From Variovorax boronicumulans (lineage in GTDB: Bacteria; Pseudomonadota; Gammaproteobacteria; Burkholderiales; Burkholderiaceae_C): a stretch of DNA of 64,000 nt. The notes below the pieces were generated by a model, which had not been told where the DNA came from, made no database searches, and worked only from the letters and a program-made list of their open reading frames with translations. The position numbers and the translations under genes were made by a program. Of the stretch, positions 18,841 to 26,131 are shown piece by piece (position 1 is the first letter of the stretch; each line of letters begins with the position of its first letter). The DNA lies in NCBI RefSeq assembly GCF_019352895.1, contig NZ_JAAAFX010000004.1:1046714-1110713 (forward strand), written 5' to 3'.

Positions 18841-20516
18841 AGACCACGCTCTACCCTGCCCGCAAAGTCATCACGATGAACCCGAACCGGCCGCTGGCCG
18901 ACTGCGTGGCGGTTCGCGACGGGCGGATTCTCGGCACGGGCTCCCTCGAGGAACTGGCGCGATGGGGCGAACACCGGGTCGACACGCGCTTCCAGCACCA
19001 GGTGCTGATGCCCGGCTTCGTCGAGGGCCACTGCCACCTGTCCCAGGGGGCGCTGTGGCGCTTCGTCTATGTCGGTCCGCACGATCGCGTCGACCCGAAC
19101 GGGCAGACCTGGCCCGCCGTCACCACGCTGGCGGCGGTGGTCGCGCGCCTCAAGACCGCCCACGACAGCGCGCCTCACCTGCCGGTGGTCGCCTGGGGTT
19201 TCGATCCGCTGTCGATGCAGGGCCCGCGCTGCAGCCGGCACGACCTCGACACCGTGTCCGACCAGCAGGCGGTGGTGCTGATGCACGCCAGCCTGCATGT
19301 CATCACCACCAACACGCCGGGCCTGCGGGTCGGTGGCTACCTGCGTGCGGGCATCGACCATCCCGGGCTTCCGCTCGGCCCCGACGGGCTGCCCGCCGGG
19401 GAGCTTCGCGGGCCGGATGCCATGTGGCCCGTGGCCGAAGCGGCCGGCCTGAGCCGCGGCCTGCTGGCGGCGGACGAGGACGGCATCGGGGTCTTTGCAC
19501 GGCTGTGCGTGCGCACCGGCGTCACCACCGCCGCCGACCTGTCCAACCCGCTGACCGACGAGATCGTCGCCATGATGCGGCGCGTCACGGGCGCGCCCGA
19601 CTTCCCGCTGCGCGTGGTCTCGATGCAGCGCATGGCCGGGCAAGGCCCCGTCGAAACGGTGGCCAACGCCGTGCGCCTCAAGGACTTGAGCAGCGATCGC
19701 TTGCGCCTCGGCTTCGTCAAGGTCGTGGTCGACGGCTCCATCCAGGGCCTGACGGCACGCGTCCAATGGCCCGGCTATTTCAACGGCGCCGACAACGGCC
19801 TCTGGTACGTGGCCCCCGAACAGCTGTGCACGCTGCTGTCCCACGCCCTGGGCAGCAAGGTGCCGGTGCACCTGCACACCAATGGCGATGAGGCCACGGA
19901 ACTGGCGCTCGACTGCATGCAGGCCGCGCTGTCGGAGTCGCCGGCCTTCGACCACCGCTGCACGCTCCAGCATGCGCAGATGAGCACCCCCGCGCAGTTC
20001 CTGCGGATGCGCTCGCTGGGCCTGTGCGTCAATCTCTTCGCCAACCACCTGTATTACTGGGGCGACGTCCACTACGCGCGGACGCTGGGCCCCGAACGCG
20101 CCGAGCGGATGAACGCCTGTGCGAGCGCCATCGACGCCGGCGTGCCCTTTGCCATCCACTCCGACGCACCCGTCACGCCGCTGGCGCCCCTGTTCACGGC
20201 CTGGTGCGCGGTCAACCGCCGCACGGCCGCCGGTCGGGTGCTGGGGGCGGCGCAATGCATCGGCGTCGGACAGGCACTGCACGCCATCACCCTGGGCGCC
20301 GCCTACACGCTGGGCCTGGACGCCGAGATCGGCTCGATCGAAGCCGGCAAGCGCGCGGACTTCGCCGTGCTGAACGACGACCCGCTGGACTGCCCGCCAG
20401 AGGCCCTGAAGGACATCGGCGTCTGGGGCGTGGTGCAGGGCGGGCGGGTGTTCCCGGCCGACCGACCGCCGCCCGCGGCGGGTCCGCAAGACGGAACCAG
20501 AGACATTCATTCGTAG
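18837..20516 (+). CDS. Metal-dependent amidohydrolase, YtcJ-like (amidohydrolase 3)
   Basis: A protein of about 559 residues of the amidohydrolase superfamily. The first metal pair is EGHCHLS (His65, His67) after the VLMPGFVEGH strand; VHLHTNGD supplies further His ligands and HSDAPVTP the catalytic Asp. The C-terminal GSIEAGKRADFAVLNDDPL is the usual strand returning to the small beta domain. No signal peptide is visible, so it should act in the cytoplasm on something brought in. YtcJ-type enzymes hydrolyse amides, formamides or cyclic amides; the substrate here is unknown. Its ATG overlaps the CobW stop. Confidence 0.88.
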   Translation: MKTTLYPARKVITMNPNRPLADCVAVRDGRILGTGSLEELARWGEHRVDTRFQHQVLMPGFVEGHCHLSQGALWRFVYVGPHDRVDPNGQTWPAVTTLAAVVARLKTAHDSAPHLPVVAWGFDPLSMQGPRCSRHDLDTVSDQQAVVLMHASLHVITTNTPGLRVGGYLRAGIDHPGLPLGPDGLPAGELRGPDAMWPVAEAAGLSRGLLAADEDGIGVFARLCVRTGVTTAADLSNPLTDEIVAMMRRVTGAPDFPLRVVSMQRMAGQGPVETVANAVRLKDLSSDRLRLGFVKVVVDGSIQGLTARVQWPGYFNGADNGLWYVAPEQLCTLLSHALGSKVPVHLHTNGDEATELALDCMQAALSESPAFDHRCTLQHAQMSTPAQFLRMRSLGLCVNLFANHLYYWGDVHYARTLGPERAERMNACASAIDAGVPFAIHSDAPVTPLAPLFTAWCAVNRRTAAGRVLGAAQCIGVGQALHAITLGAAYTLGLDAEIGSIEAGKRADFAVLNDDPLDCPPEALKDIGVWGVVQGGRVFPADRPPPAAGPQDGTRDIHS

Positions 20517-20534
20517 AAGCAAAAGGGAGGTGCG

Positions 20535-21560
20535 ATGACATTCGCAGACGAAAGACATGCCGGTACGCTTCTGGCATCCCATGGGCCCGGTTCGCGTGCG
20601 GCATCGCTGTCCACGCGACAGGGCCTCAACAGCGACGGCGACGGCGACGCGCCTGCGCATGACAGCGGCCCGGCCTGCTGCACCACGGTCGAGCTCGGCA
20701 GCATGTCCTTCATGCGCATGCAGGGCCCCGCGCAGGAGGCCTGCCTGCAGGCCATGCAGGCGATCCGCGAGGGGCGGCGGCTCCCGCTGCAATTGCTGGT
20801 GATCCGCCGTGGCAGCCTCACGGCGAACGATCAGTCGGGGTCCAGCGTCACGCTGGGGCCCGACGACATGGCGCTCATCGAGGGCGGCGGGACGACGGAG
20901 CTGCTCTCGCTCCAGTGGGTCGATGCCTGGATCATCGGCCTGTCGGAGCCCCTGATCGCGCGCTGGCTCCAGGGCCTGCCGACGGTCACCGCCCAGCGAT
21001 TGCAGGGTGATCAGGGGTGGGCCAGGGTGCTGTCTGCCTACCTGCGGAACTGGGAACTCGACCCCCTGCGCGGCCTGATCAGTCCCTTCGAGAAGGAGAT
21101 CATTGGCGAGCATGTGATGTCCCTGCTCTCGATGGCGCTGGCGCAAAGCTGCGCGGCCTGCGACGCGCCGCGCGTCTGCGCGCGGGACCGCGGCCTGTAC
21201 ACCCGCATGCAGCAATGGATTCGGGACAACTACTCGAACCCGGACATCGGCGTCGCGACGCTCGCCGACCGATTCGGCGTGTCCACGCGCTATGTGCACA
21301 AGGTCTTCCTGAATGCCGGCCAGGGCCAGACCTTCCTGGACGCCGTCCGTCTCGCGCGCCTGGAGGCCGCGGCGCAGTGGCTGCAAAGCGCCGCCAAGAC
21401 GCAGATACCGATGTCGGACATTGCCGATCGATGTGGTTTCTCCGATCCCGGGTACTTCGGTCAGGTGTTTCGCAGGAAGTACGGCAGCTCGCCGAGCGCG
21501 TACGCCCGGAAATTCGCCCCGGCGCCGGAAACCACCCGGCCCTGCGCCACGCCGGATTGA
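20535..21560 (+). CDS. AraC-family transcriptional regulator
   Basis: A 341-residue regulator. The C-terminal DNA-binding domain holds two helix-turn-helix units (VATLADRFGVSTRYVHKVF and the later MSDIADRCGFSDPGYFGQVF, about residues 238-325). The N-terminal half resembles the AraC_binding_2 sensor seen in XylS/FeaR-like proteins. A Cys cluster, SCAACDAPRVC (Cys206, Cys209, Cys215), sits in the linker between sensor and DNA-binding halves. The ATG at 20535 has a good GGGAGG ribosome site. It follows the amidohydrolase by 18 bases, so it is probably co-transcribed and gives the cluster a second regulator beside the LysR protein. Confidence 0.9.
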   Translation: MTFADERHAGTLLASHGPGSRAASLSTRQGLNSDGDGDAPAHDSGPACCTTVELGSMSFMRMQGPAQEACLQAMQAIREGRRLPLQLLVIRRGSLTANDQSGSSVTLGPDDMALIEGGGTTELLSLQWVDAWIIGLSEPLIARWLQGLPTVTAQRLQGDQGWARVLSAYLRNWELDPLRGLISPFEKEIIGEHVMSLLSMALAQSCAACDAPRVCARDRGLYTRMQQWIRDNYSNPDIGVATLADRFGVSTRYVHKVFLNAGQGQTFLDAVRLARLEAAAQWLQSAAKTQIPMSDIADRCGFSDPGYFGQVFRRKYGSSPSAYARKFAPAPETTRPCATPD

Positions 21561-21589
21561 CCGGCCCCGCGCCAGCAGGCCGCAAGGCC

Positions 21590-21823
21590 CTACTGGCGCG
21601 TCGTCGCCCAGGAGGCCATGCGGTGCCAGGTCGACGACATGAAGTGCGCCGCCATCTTGCGCTCCTGCGCCAGGTGACGGCGCCGGATCACCGCTTCCAG
21701 CGCTTCGGCCACCGCCCCGGCCGTGGTGTCGCCACCGATCGAGCGCATGCGCAGGTCCAACGCAATCTCTTCCAGATCCTCGGGCCGCAGTCGGGCGAAG
21801 CGGACATCGTCACGCCCCATCAT
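21590..21823 (-). CDS. Small hypothetical protein
   Basis: Possible 77-residue protein starting at the double ATG (21823/21820). Composition is protein-like: an acidic amphipathic segment (RLRPEDLEEIALDLRMR) then a basic helical end (AVIRRRHLAQERKMAAHFM). The frame stays open upstream to 22096, but that part is Arg/Pro-rich and crosses the AT-rich bcs promoter region, so I left it out. I do not recognise a family. No convincing ribosome site is seen. It is convergent with the AraC gene and divergent from bcsD. Confidence 0.42.
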   Translation of the reverse strand: MMGRDDVRFARLRPEDLEEIALDLRMRSIGGDTTAGAVAEALEAVIRRRHLAQERKMAAHFMSSTWHRMASWATTRQ

Positions 21824-22262
21824 GGCAACGGCGTCCCATGGGAGCGCTGGGGCCAGGCGTGCAGGAAGAAACCGGGCGCCGCCGGGCGCCACCAGCTGGC
21901 CACGTGAGGAGACCGGTCGAGGGCGCAGGGCGAAACGGGCCGCGGGGCATCGTGCACGGCGTCGCGGAGGGGAGAAGTGGCGGAGTGGGCGGGTGCCATT
22001 AGATCGATTGTGTGTACTTTCGTATCGACTCACAAGCAAAAACATCACACTTAAGTTAACAAATATGGCGCACACCGGCGCCCTCCATGCCGGCACGCGT
22101 GCGACGCACTAGACCCGCCTCACACCGGCGTCCCCGGCGCCCGGGCTCACAGGTGGAAACAGCCGCCCGGAATCCGTTGTCCGGATCACACGCATCGTCC
22201 CGCGAGGCAGGGCAGCTTTGTTGTCAACAGGCCCTGGCGCCATGACAATCAAGAAACAATTC
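21824..22262. promoter_or_regulatory. Upstream region of the cellulose operon, no convincing gene
   Basis: About 440 bases ahead of bcsD. Most is GC-rich, but 22000-22065 is a sharp AT-rich patch. In it lie the inverted arms TTGTG (22008-22012) and CACAA (22031-22035) and the run TTAAGTTAACAAATAT, which could hold a promoter. No -35/-10 pair can be assigned with confidence. This is the only plausible promoter stretch for the seven bcs genes, since the internal gaps are very short. Confidence 0.4.
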
Positions 22263-22739
22263 ATGACCACTACCACCTCGCTAATCGGCTACTACGAACG
22301 CATTACATGCTCTGCGCAATGGCTGGATTTCACCCGGGCCCTGGCCGCCGAACTGAGTGCCGGCCTGCCGCCTGAGGAAAACCGTCGCCTGTTCTTTCGC
22401 ATCGGCGAGCGCGTGGCCCACGGCCTGCCGGTGGCGCGCTGCGGCACGCTGGTCGAATTGCAGGCCGCGATCAATGCGCGATGGGAATCGATCGACTGGG
22501 GTTTCGCGACCCTGGAAGAGAGCGCGGATCGCCTGTCGATCGTCCATGCCTGCAGCCCGATCGCGATGGCTTTCGGGCCCGACACCACGGACTGGGCCGC
22601 CGGTTTCTTCGAAGGCGCCTACCAGGCGTGGTTCCAGGCGCAAGGCTCGCCGGCCGAACTCCGGGTGCGCGCCGATGCCGCGCCCGCCGCCGACGGCCTG
22701 CCCGTGGTCGGGCTGACGCTGGGGAGGCCGAGCGCATGA
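22263..22739 (+). CDS. bcsD: Cellulose synthase subunit D
   Basis: A protein of about 158 residues of the BcsD family. The match is in the order of segments: SAQWLDFTRALAAEL, RIGERVAHGLP, INARWESIDWGFATLEES, LSIVHACSP and FFEGAYQAWFQAQG near the C-terminus. In Komagataeibacter, BcsD forms barrel-like periplasm-independent (cytosolic) assemblies that line up the synthase complexes and promote crystalline fibres. It marks the operon as type I-like. Two ATGs are possible, 22242 and 22263; I prefer the second because homology begins there. Its stop overlaps the start of bcsP. Confidence 0.88.
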   Translation: MTTTTSLIGYYERITCSAQWLDFTRALAAELSAGLPPEENRRLFFRIGERVAHGLPVARCGTLVELQAAINARWESIDWGFATLEESADRLSIVHACSPIAMAFGPDTTDWAAGFFEGAYQAWFQAQGSPAELRVRADAAPAADGLPVVGLTLGRPSA

Positions 22740-23116
22740 GCCAAGACGATCGCCAGCAGGAAGACGTGGCCGGCCTGTTCCGCAAGTTCGGCGGCGATGC
22801 CACGCGCTACAAGGAATTCGCACCCGCGGAATCACCCCGTGCCGCGGGCAGCTGGCCGCTGGTCAACGGTGCGCGCAGCGCGCCCGCAGCCGAGGCGCGG
22901 CCGCCAGCCGCCGCCCAACCGGCCCCGGTGGTGACACCGGCGCCGACCGTCGCAGTGGCCGCACCCGCCCCCGCACCCGCCCCCGTGGCCGAAACCACAG
23001 GCACCGCCTCCGCGCCACGCGAACTCGATGCGCTGTTCGCCCGCTTGCTGGGCGCCGCGCAGCCGGCCGCAGCCGCCGGCCAAGGATTGATGTCGCACTG
23101 GCGACGACCCGGCTGA
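22736..23116 (+). CDS. bcsP: Cellulose biosynthesis protein BcsP (BcsR-like)
   Basis: A 126-residue protein. Its N-terminal 45 residues (DVAGLFRKFGG, then SWPLVN) fit the BcsP/BcsR family, whose members in other operons assist BcsQ and the synthase. The middle, about residues 48-85, is a flexible Pro/Ala/Val tract, and the end (RELDALFARLLG) is a short amphipathic helix. That shape suits a tether holding two partners. It overlaps bcsD by four bases and ends two bases before bcsQ, so the three are made together. Assignment rests on the N-terminal motif and on gene order. Confidence 0.8.
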   Translation: MSQDDRQQEDVAGLFRKFGGDATRYKEFAPAESPRAAGSWPLVNGARSAPAAEARPPAAAQPAPVVTPAPTVAVAAPAPAPAPVAETTGTASAPRELDALFARLLGAAQPAAAAGQGLMSHWRRPG

Positions 23117-23118
23117 CG

Positions 23119-23913
23119 ATGCGGGTCGTGTCCGTCATCGCTGCCAAGGGAGGCGTCGGCAAGACCACGGTGACTGCCAACCTGTGCATCGCGCTGGCGG
23201 CCAGTGGCCGCCCGGTGCTGGCCATCGACCTCGATCCGCAGAATGCGCTGCGCTTCCATCTGGCGGCCGACCTGCGCGCCGGCGACGCCGCGGGCCTGGT
23301 CGATGCCGAACGCGGCGCCTGCAGCTGGACCCAGGCCATGCAGCGCGGCCACCACGGCGTGGTGCTGCTGCCCTTCGGCGCGATCGACGACGAGGCGCAG
23401 ATCGACCTCGAAGGCCGGCTCGCCGCGCAGCCGCACTGGCTGGCCGACACCCTCGCATCCTTCCGGCTGCCGGACGACAGCTTCGTGCTGCTCGACACGC
23501 CGCCGGGTCCGTCGGTCTACCTGCAGCAGGCGCTGCGGGTGTCGCAGCTCAACGTGGTGACGCTGCTGCCCGATGCCGGCTCCTTCGCCACGCTGCCGAT
23601 CGTCGAACGCATGGTCGACAAGTACTGCCGCCCGCGCGCGGATTTCATCGCCAGCACCCATGTGATCAACCAGGCCGACGCCTCGCGCCGGCTCAACCGC
23701 GACGTGCTGCAGACGCTGCGCGACGAACTCGGACCGCAGTTGCTCGGCGTGGTGCAGCAGGACCAGGCCGTCAGCGAGGCCCTGGCTTCGGCCACGACGG
23801 TGCGGCACTACGCGCCGCACAGCCAGGCGGTCGACGACTTCGCCCACTGCGCCGACCGGCTGCTCGCGCACTTCGCCGCAGCGCCCGTGGCCGGCACCCA
23901 CCTTTACCGATGA
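23119..23913 (+). CDS. bcsQ: Cellulose biosynthesis ATPase BcsQ
   Basis: A 264-residue MinD/ParA-type ATPase. The deviant Walker A is AAKGGVGKTTVTANL (Lys10 is the signature lysine), IDLDPQNALR follows, and VLLDTPPGPS is the Walker B strand. In E. coli BcsQ is essential for cellulose secretion, locates the complex at the pole and binds BcsR and BcsE. Its place between bcsP and bcsA matches that role. It begins two bases after bcsP. Confidence 0.93.
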   Translation: MRVVSVIAAKGGVGKTTVTANLCIALAASGRPVLAIDLDPQNALRFHLAADLRAGDAAGLVDAERGACSWTQAMQRGHHGVVLLPFGAIDDEAQIDLEGRLAAQPHWLADTLASFRLPDDSFVLLDTPPGPSVYLQQALRVSQLNVVTLLPDAGSFATLPIVERMVDKYCRPRADFIASTHVINQADASRRLNRDVLQTLRDELGPQLLGVVQQDQAVSEALASATTVRHYAPHSQAVDDFAHCADRLLAHFAAAPVAGTHLYR

Positions 23914-23956
23914 CCGGCATGCCCACGCCGTCGCCTTCTCCAGCCAGGCTCTCCGC

Positions 23957-26131
23957 ATGACCCCTCCCGCCGAATCCCACGCCGACGACACGCTGCTCGG
24001 CCGCCATCCCCTGCTGCGCGCGGCGGCCTGGCTCGTCACCGGCCTGCTGATGGTGGCGCTGATCATCACGCCGCTGAGCCTGCAGCAGCAGCTCACGCTG
24101 TCGATCGCGATCTTCATCGCGGCGCTGGTGATCAACCGCTTCGCCGGCCGCTTCGGCACGCTGGCGATGATCTTCCTGTCGGTGGTGGTGTCCTCGCGCT
24201 ACATGTACTGGCGCCTGACCGAGACCATGGTCATGGACAACCCGCTCGACCTGGTGCTGGGCTGCGGCCTGCTGGTAGCCGAGGTCTACGCCTTCGTCGT
24301 GCTGCTGCTGGGCTACGTGCAGACCGCCTGGCCGCTGGAGCGCAAGCCGGTCGCGATGCCCGACGACGTCGACCACTGGCCCACGGTCGACCTGTTCATT
24401 CCCACCTACAACGAATCGCTGTCGGTGGTGCGCGCCACGGTGCTGGCCGCGCAGTCGATCGACTGGCCGCGCGACAAGCTCAAGATCTTCGTGCTCGACG
24501 ACGGCCGGCGCGAGGAGTTCCGCGTGTTCTGCGAAGCCGTGGGCGTGACCCACGTCACGCGCGACAACAACCGCCACGCCAAGGCCGGCAACATCAACGC
24601 CGCGCTGAAGAACACGAATGGCGAGTTCATCGCCATTTTCGACTGCGACCACATCCCCACGCGCTCCTTCCTGCAGGTCACGATGGGCTGGTTCGGCAAG
24701 GACCCGAAGCTGGGCATGGTGCAGACGCCGCACTATTTCTTCTCGGCCGACCCCTTCGAGAAGAACCTGGGCACCTTCGGCACCGTGCCCAACGAGGGCG
24801 AGCTGTTCTACGGCCTGATCCAGGACGGCAACGACCTCTGGAACGCCACCTTCTTCTGCGGCTCCTGCGCGGTGTTGCGCCGCACGATCTGCGAAGAGGT
24901 CGGCGGCATCGCGGTCGAGACCGTGACCGAGGACGCGCACACCGCGCTCAAGATGCACCGCCTGGGCTACACCACCGCCTACCTCGCGCTGCCGCAGGCC
25001 GCGGGCCTGGCGACCGAAAGCCTCTCGGGCCACGTGGGCCAGCGCATCCGCTGGGCGCGCGGCATGGCGCAGATCTTCCGCATCGACAACCCGCTGTTCG
25101 GCCGTGGCCTGAAATGGGCGCAGCGCCTGTGCTACGTCAACGCGATGCTGCACTTCCTGTACGGCCTGCCGCGGCTGATCTACCTGACGGCCCCGCTGGC
25201 CTACCTGTTCTTCGGCGCCAGCGTGATCCACGCCTCGGCCTCGATGATCTTCGCCTACGCGCTGCCGCACATCTTCCACGCCAACCTCACCAACAGCCGG
25301 ATCCAGGGGCGCTTCCGCTACCTGTTCTGGAACGAGGTCTACGAGGCGGTGCTGGCCTGGTACATCTTCCGTCCCACGCTGGTGGCGCTGATCAACCCCA
25401 AGCTCGGCAGCTTCAACGTGACGGCCAAGGGCGGCCTGATCGAGAAGGAATACTTCGACACCACCATCGCCAAGGCCAGCCTGTTCCTGCTGGCGCTGAA
25501 CTTCCTGGGCGTGGCCGCGGGCCTGTGGCGCCTGAGCTGGGTCGACTCGGACAACATCGCCACCGTCTGGCTCAACCTGGCCTGGACCTTCTACAACCTG
25601 GTGATCCTCGGCGCCTGCGTGGCAGCGGCCAACGAGACGCGCCAGCTGCGCAACGCGCACCGCATCGCGCTGCAGATCCCGGCCACGCTCTACTTCCCCG
25701 ACGGCCATTCGATGCGCTGCGAGACCTACGACTTCTCCACCGGCGGCCTGGGCCTGGACCTGCCCACCGAAGTGACGGCCGTGGCCGAGGCGCCGGTGAC
25801 GGTCGCGCTGTTCCGCGGCGACAACGAATTCCGCTTCCCGGCCCATGTGCGCTTCAACCGCGGCAAGCGCCTGGGCCTGCAGTTCGACCCTCTGAGCTTC
25901 GACCAGGAGCGCGCGCTGGTCCAGTGCACCACGGCCCGGGCCGACATCTGGGCCGCGCGCTGGGGCAACCACCCGCGCGCCGCGGTGCACCGGGTGCTCG
26001 GCCACATCGCGCGCATCAGCGCGATCGGCTTCAAGGACATGTTCGCCCATTACTATCGCGCGGGACTGCAGAAGCTGCGCCCCGCACCCCGCCAGCCGCA
26101 ACCCGCCGCCGGCGCCAAGGAACCCACCTGA
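23957..26131 (+). CDS. bcsA: Cellulose synthase catalytic subunit BcsA
   Basis: Inner-membrane processive glycosyltransferase (GT2) that polymerises glucose from UDP-glucose and moves the chain across the membrane. The 724-residue protein has N-terminal membrane helices, then DDG (181-183), DCD (229-231), TED (324-326) and QRIRW (362-366), all intact. The gating loop FNVTAK is at 486-491. The C-terminal PilZ domain has RNAHR (565-569, RxxxR) and DFSTGG (592-597, DxSxxG), the cyclic di-GMP ligands, so allosteric activation should be working. Further membrane helices surround the catalytic domain. It starts 43 bases after bcsQ and its stop overlaps the bcsB ATG by one base. Confidence 0.97.
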   Translation: MTPPAESHADDTLLGRHPLLRAAAWLVTGLLMVALIITPLSLQQQLTLSIAIFIAALVINRFAGRFGTLAMIFLSVVVSSRYMYWRLTETMVMDNPLDLVLGCGLLVAEVYAFVVLLLGYVQTAWPLERKPVAMPDDVDHWPTVDLFIPTYNESLSVVRATVLAAQSIDWPRDKLKIFVLDDGRREEFRVFCEAVGVTHVTRDNNRHAKAGNINAALKNTNGEFIAIFDCDHIPTRSFLQVTMGWFGKDPKLGMVQTPHYFFSADPFEKNLGTFGTVPNEGELFYGLIQDGNDLWNATFFCGSCAVLRRTICEEVGGIAVETVTEDAHTALKMHRLGYTTAYLALPQAAGLATESLSGHVGQRIRWARGMAQIFRIDNPLFGRGLKWAQRLCYVNAMLHFLYGLPRLIYLTAPLAYLFFGASVIHASASMIFAYALPHIFHANLTNSRIQGRFRYLFWNEVYEAVLAWYIFRPTLVALINPKLGSFNVTAKGGLIEKEYFDTTIAKASLFLLALNFLGVAAGLWRLSWVDSDNIATVWLNLAWTFYNLVILGACVAAANETRQLRNAHRIALQIPATLYFPDGHSMRCETYDFSTGGLGLDLPTEVTAVAEAPVTVALFRGDNEFRFPAHVRFNRGKRLGLQFDPLSFDQERALVQCTTARADIWAARWGNHPRAAVHRVLGHIARISAIGFKDMFAHYYRAGLQKLRPAPRQPQPAAGAKEPT

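Noticed and set aside
15473..21560. tRNA-Leu next to an accessory cluster as an integration site
   Set aside because: No integrase gene and no second copy of the tRNA 3' end were found, so there is no evidence of an integrated island.
22066..22112. Short leader peptide of 15 codons before bcsD
   Set aside because: It has no ribosome site I can defend and no attenuator-like hairpins follow; too short to support.
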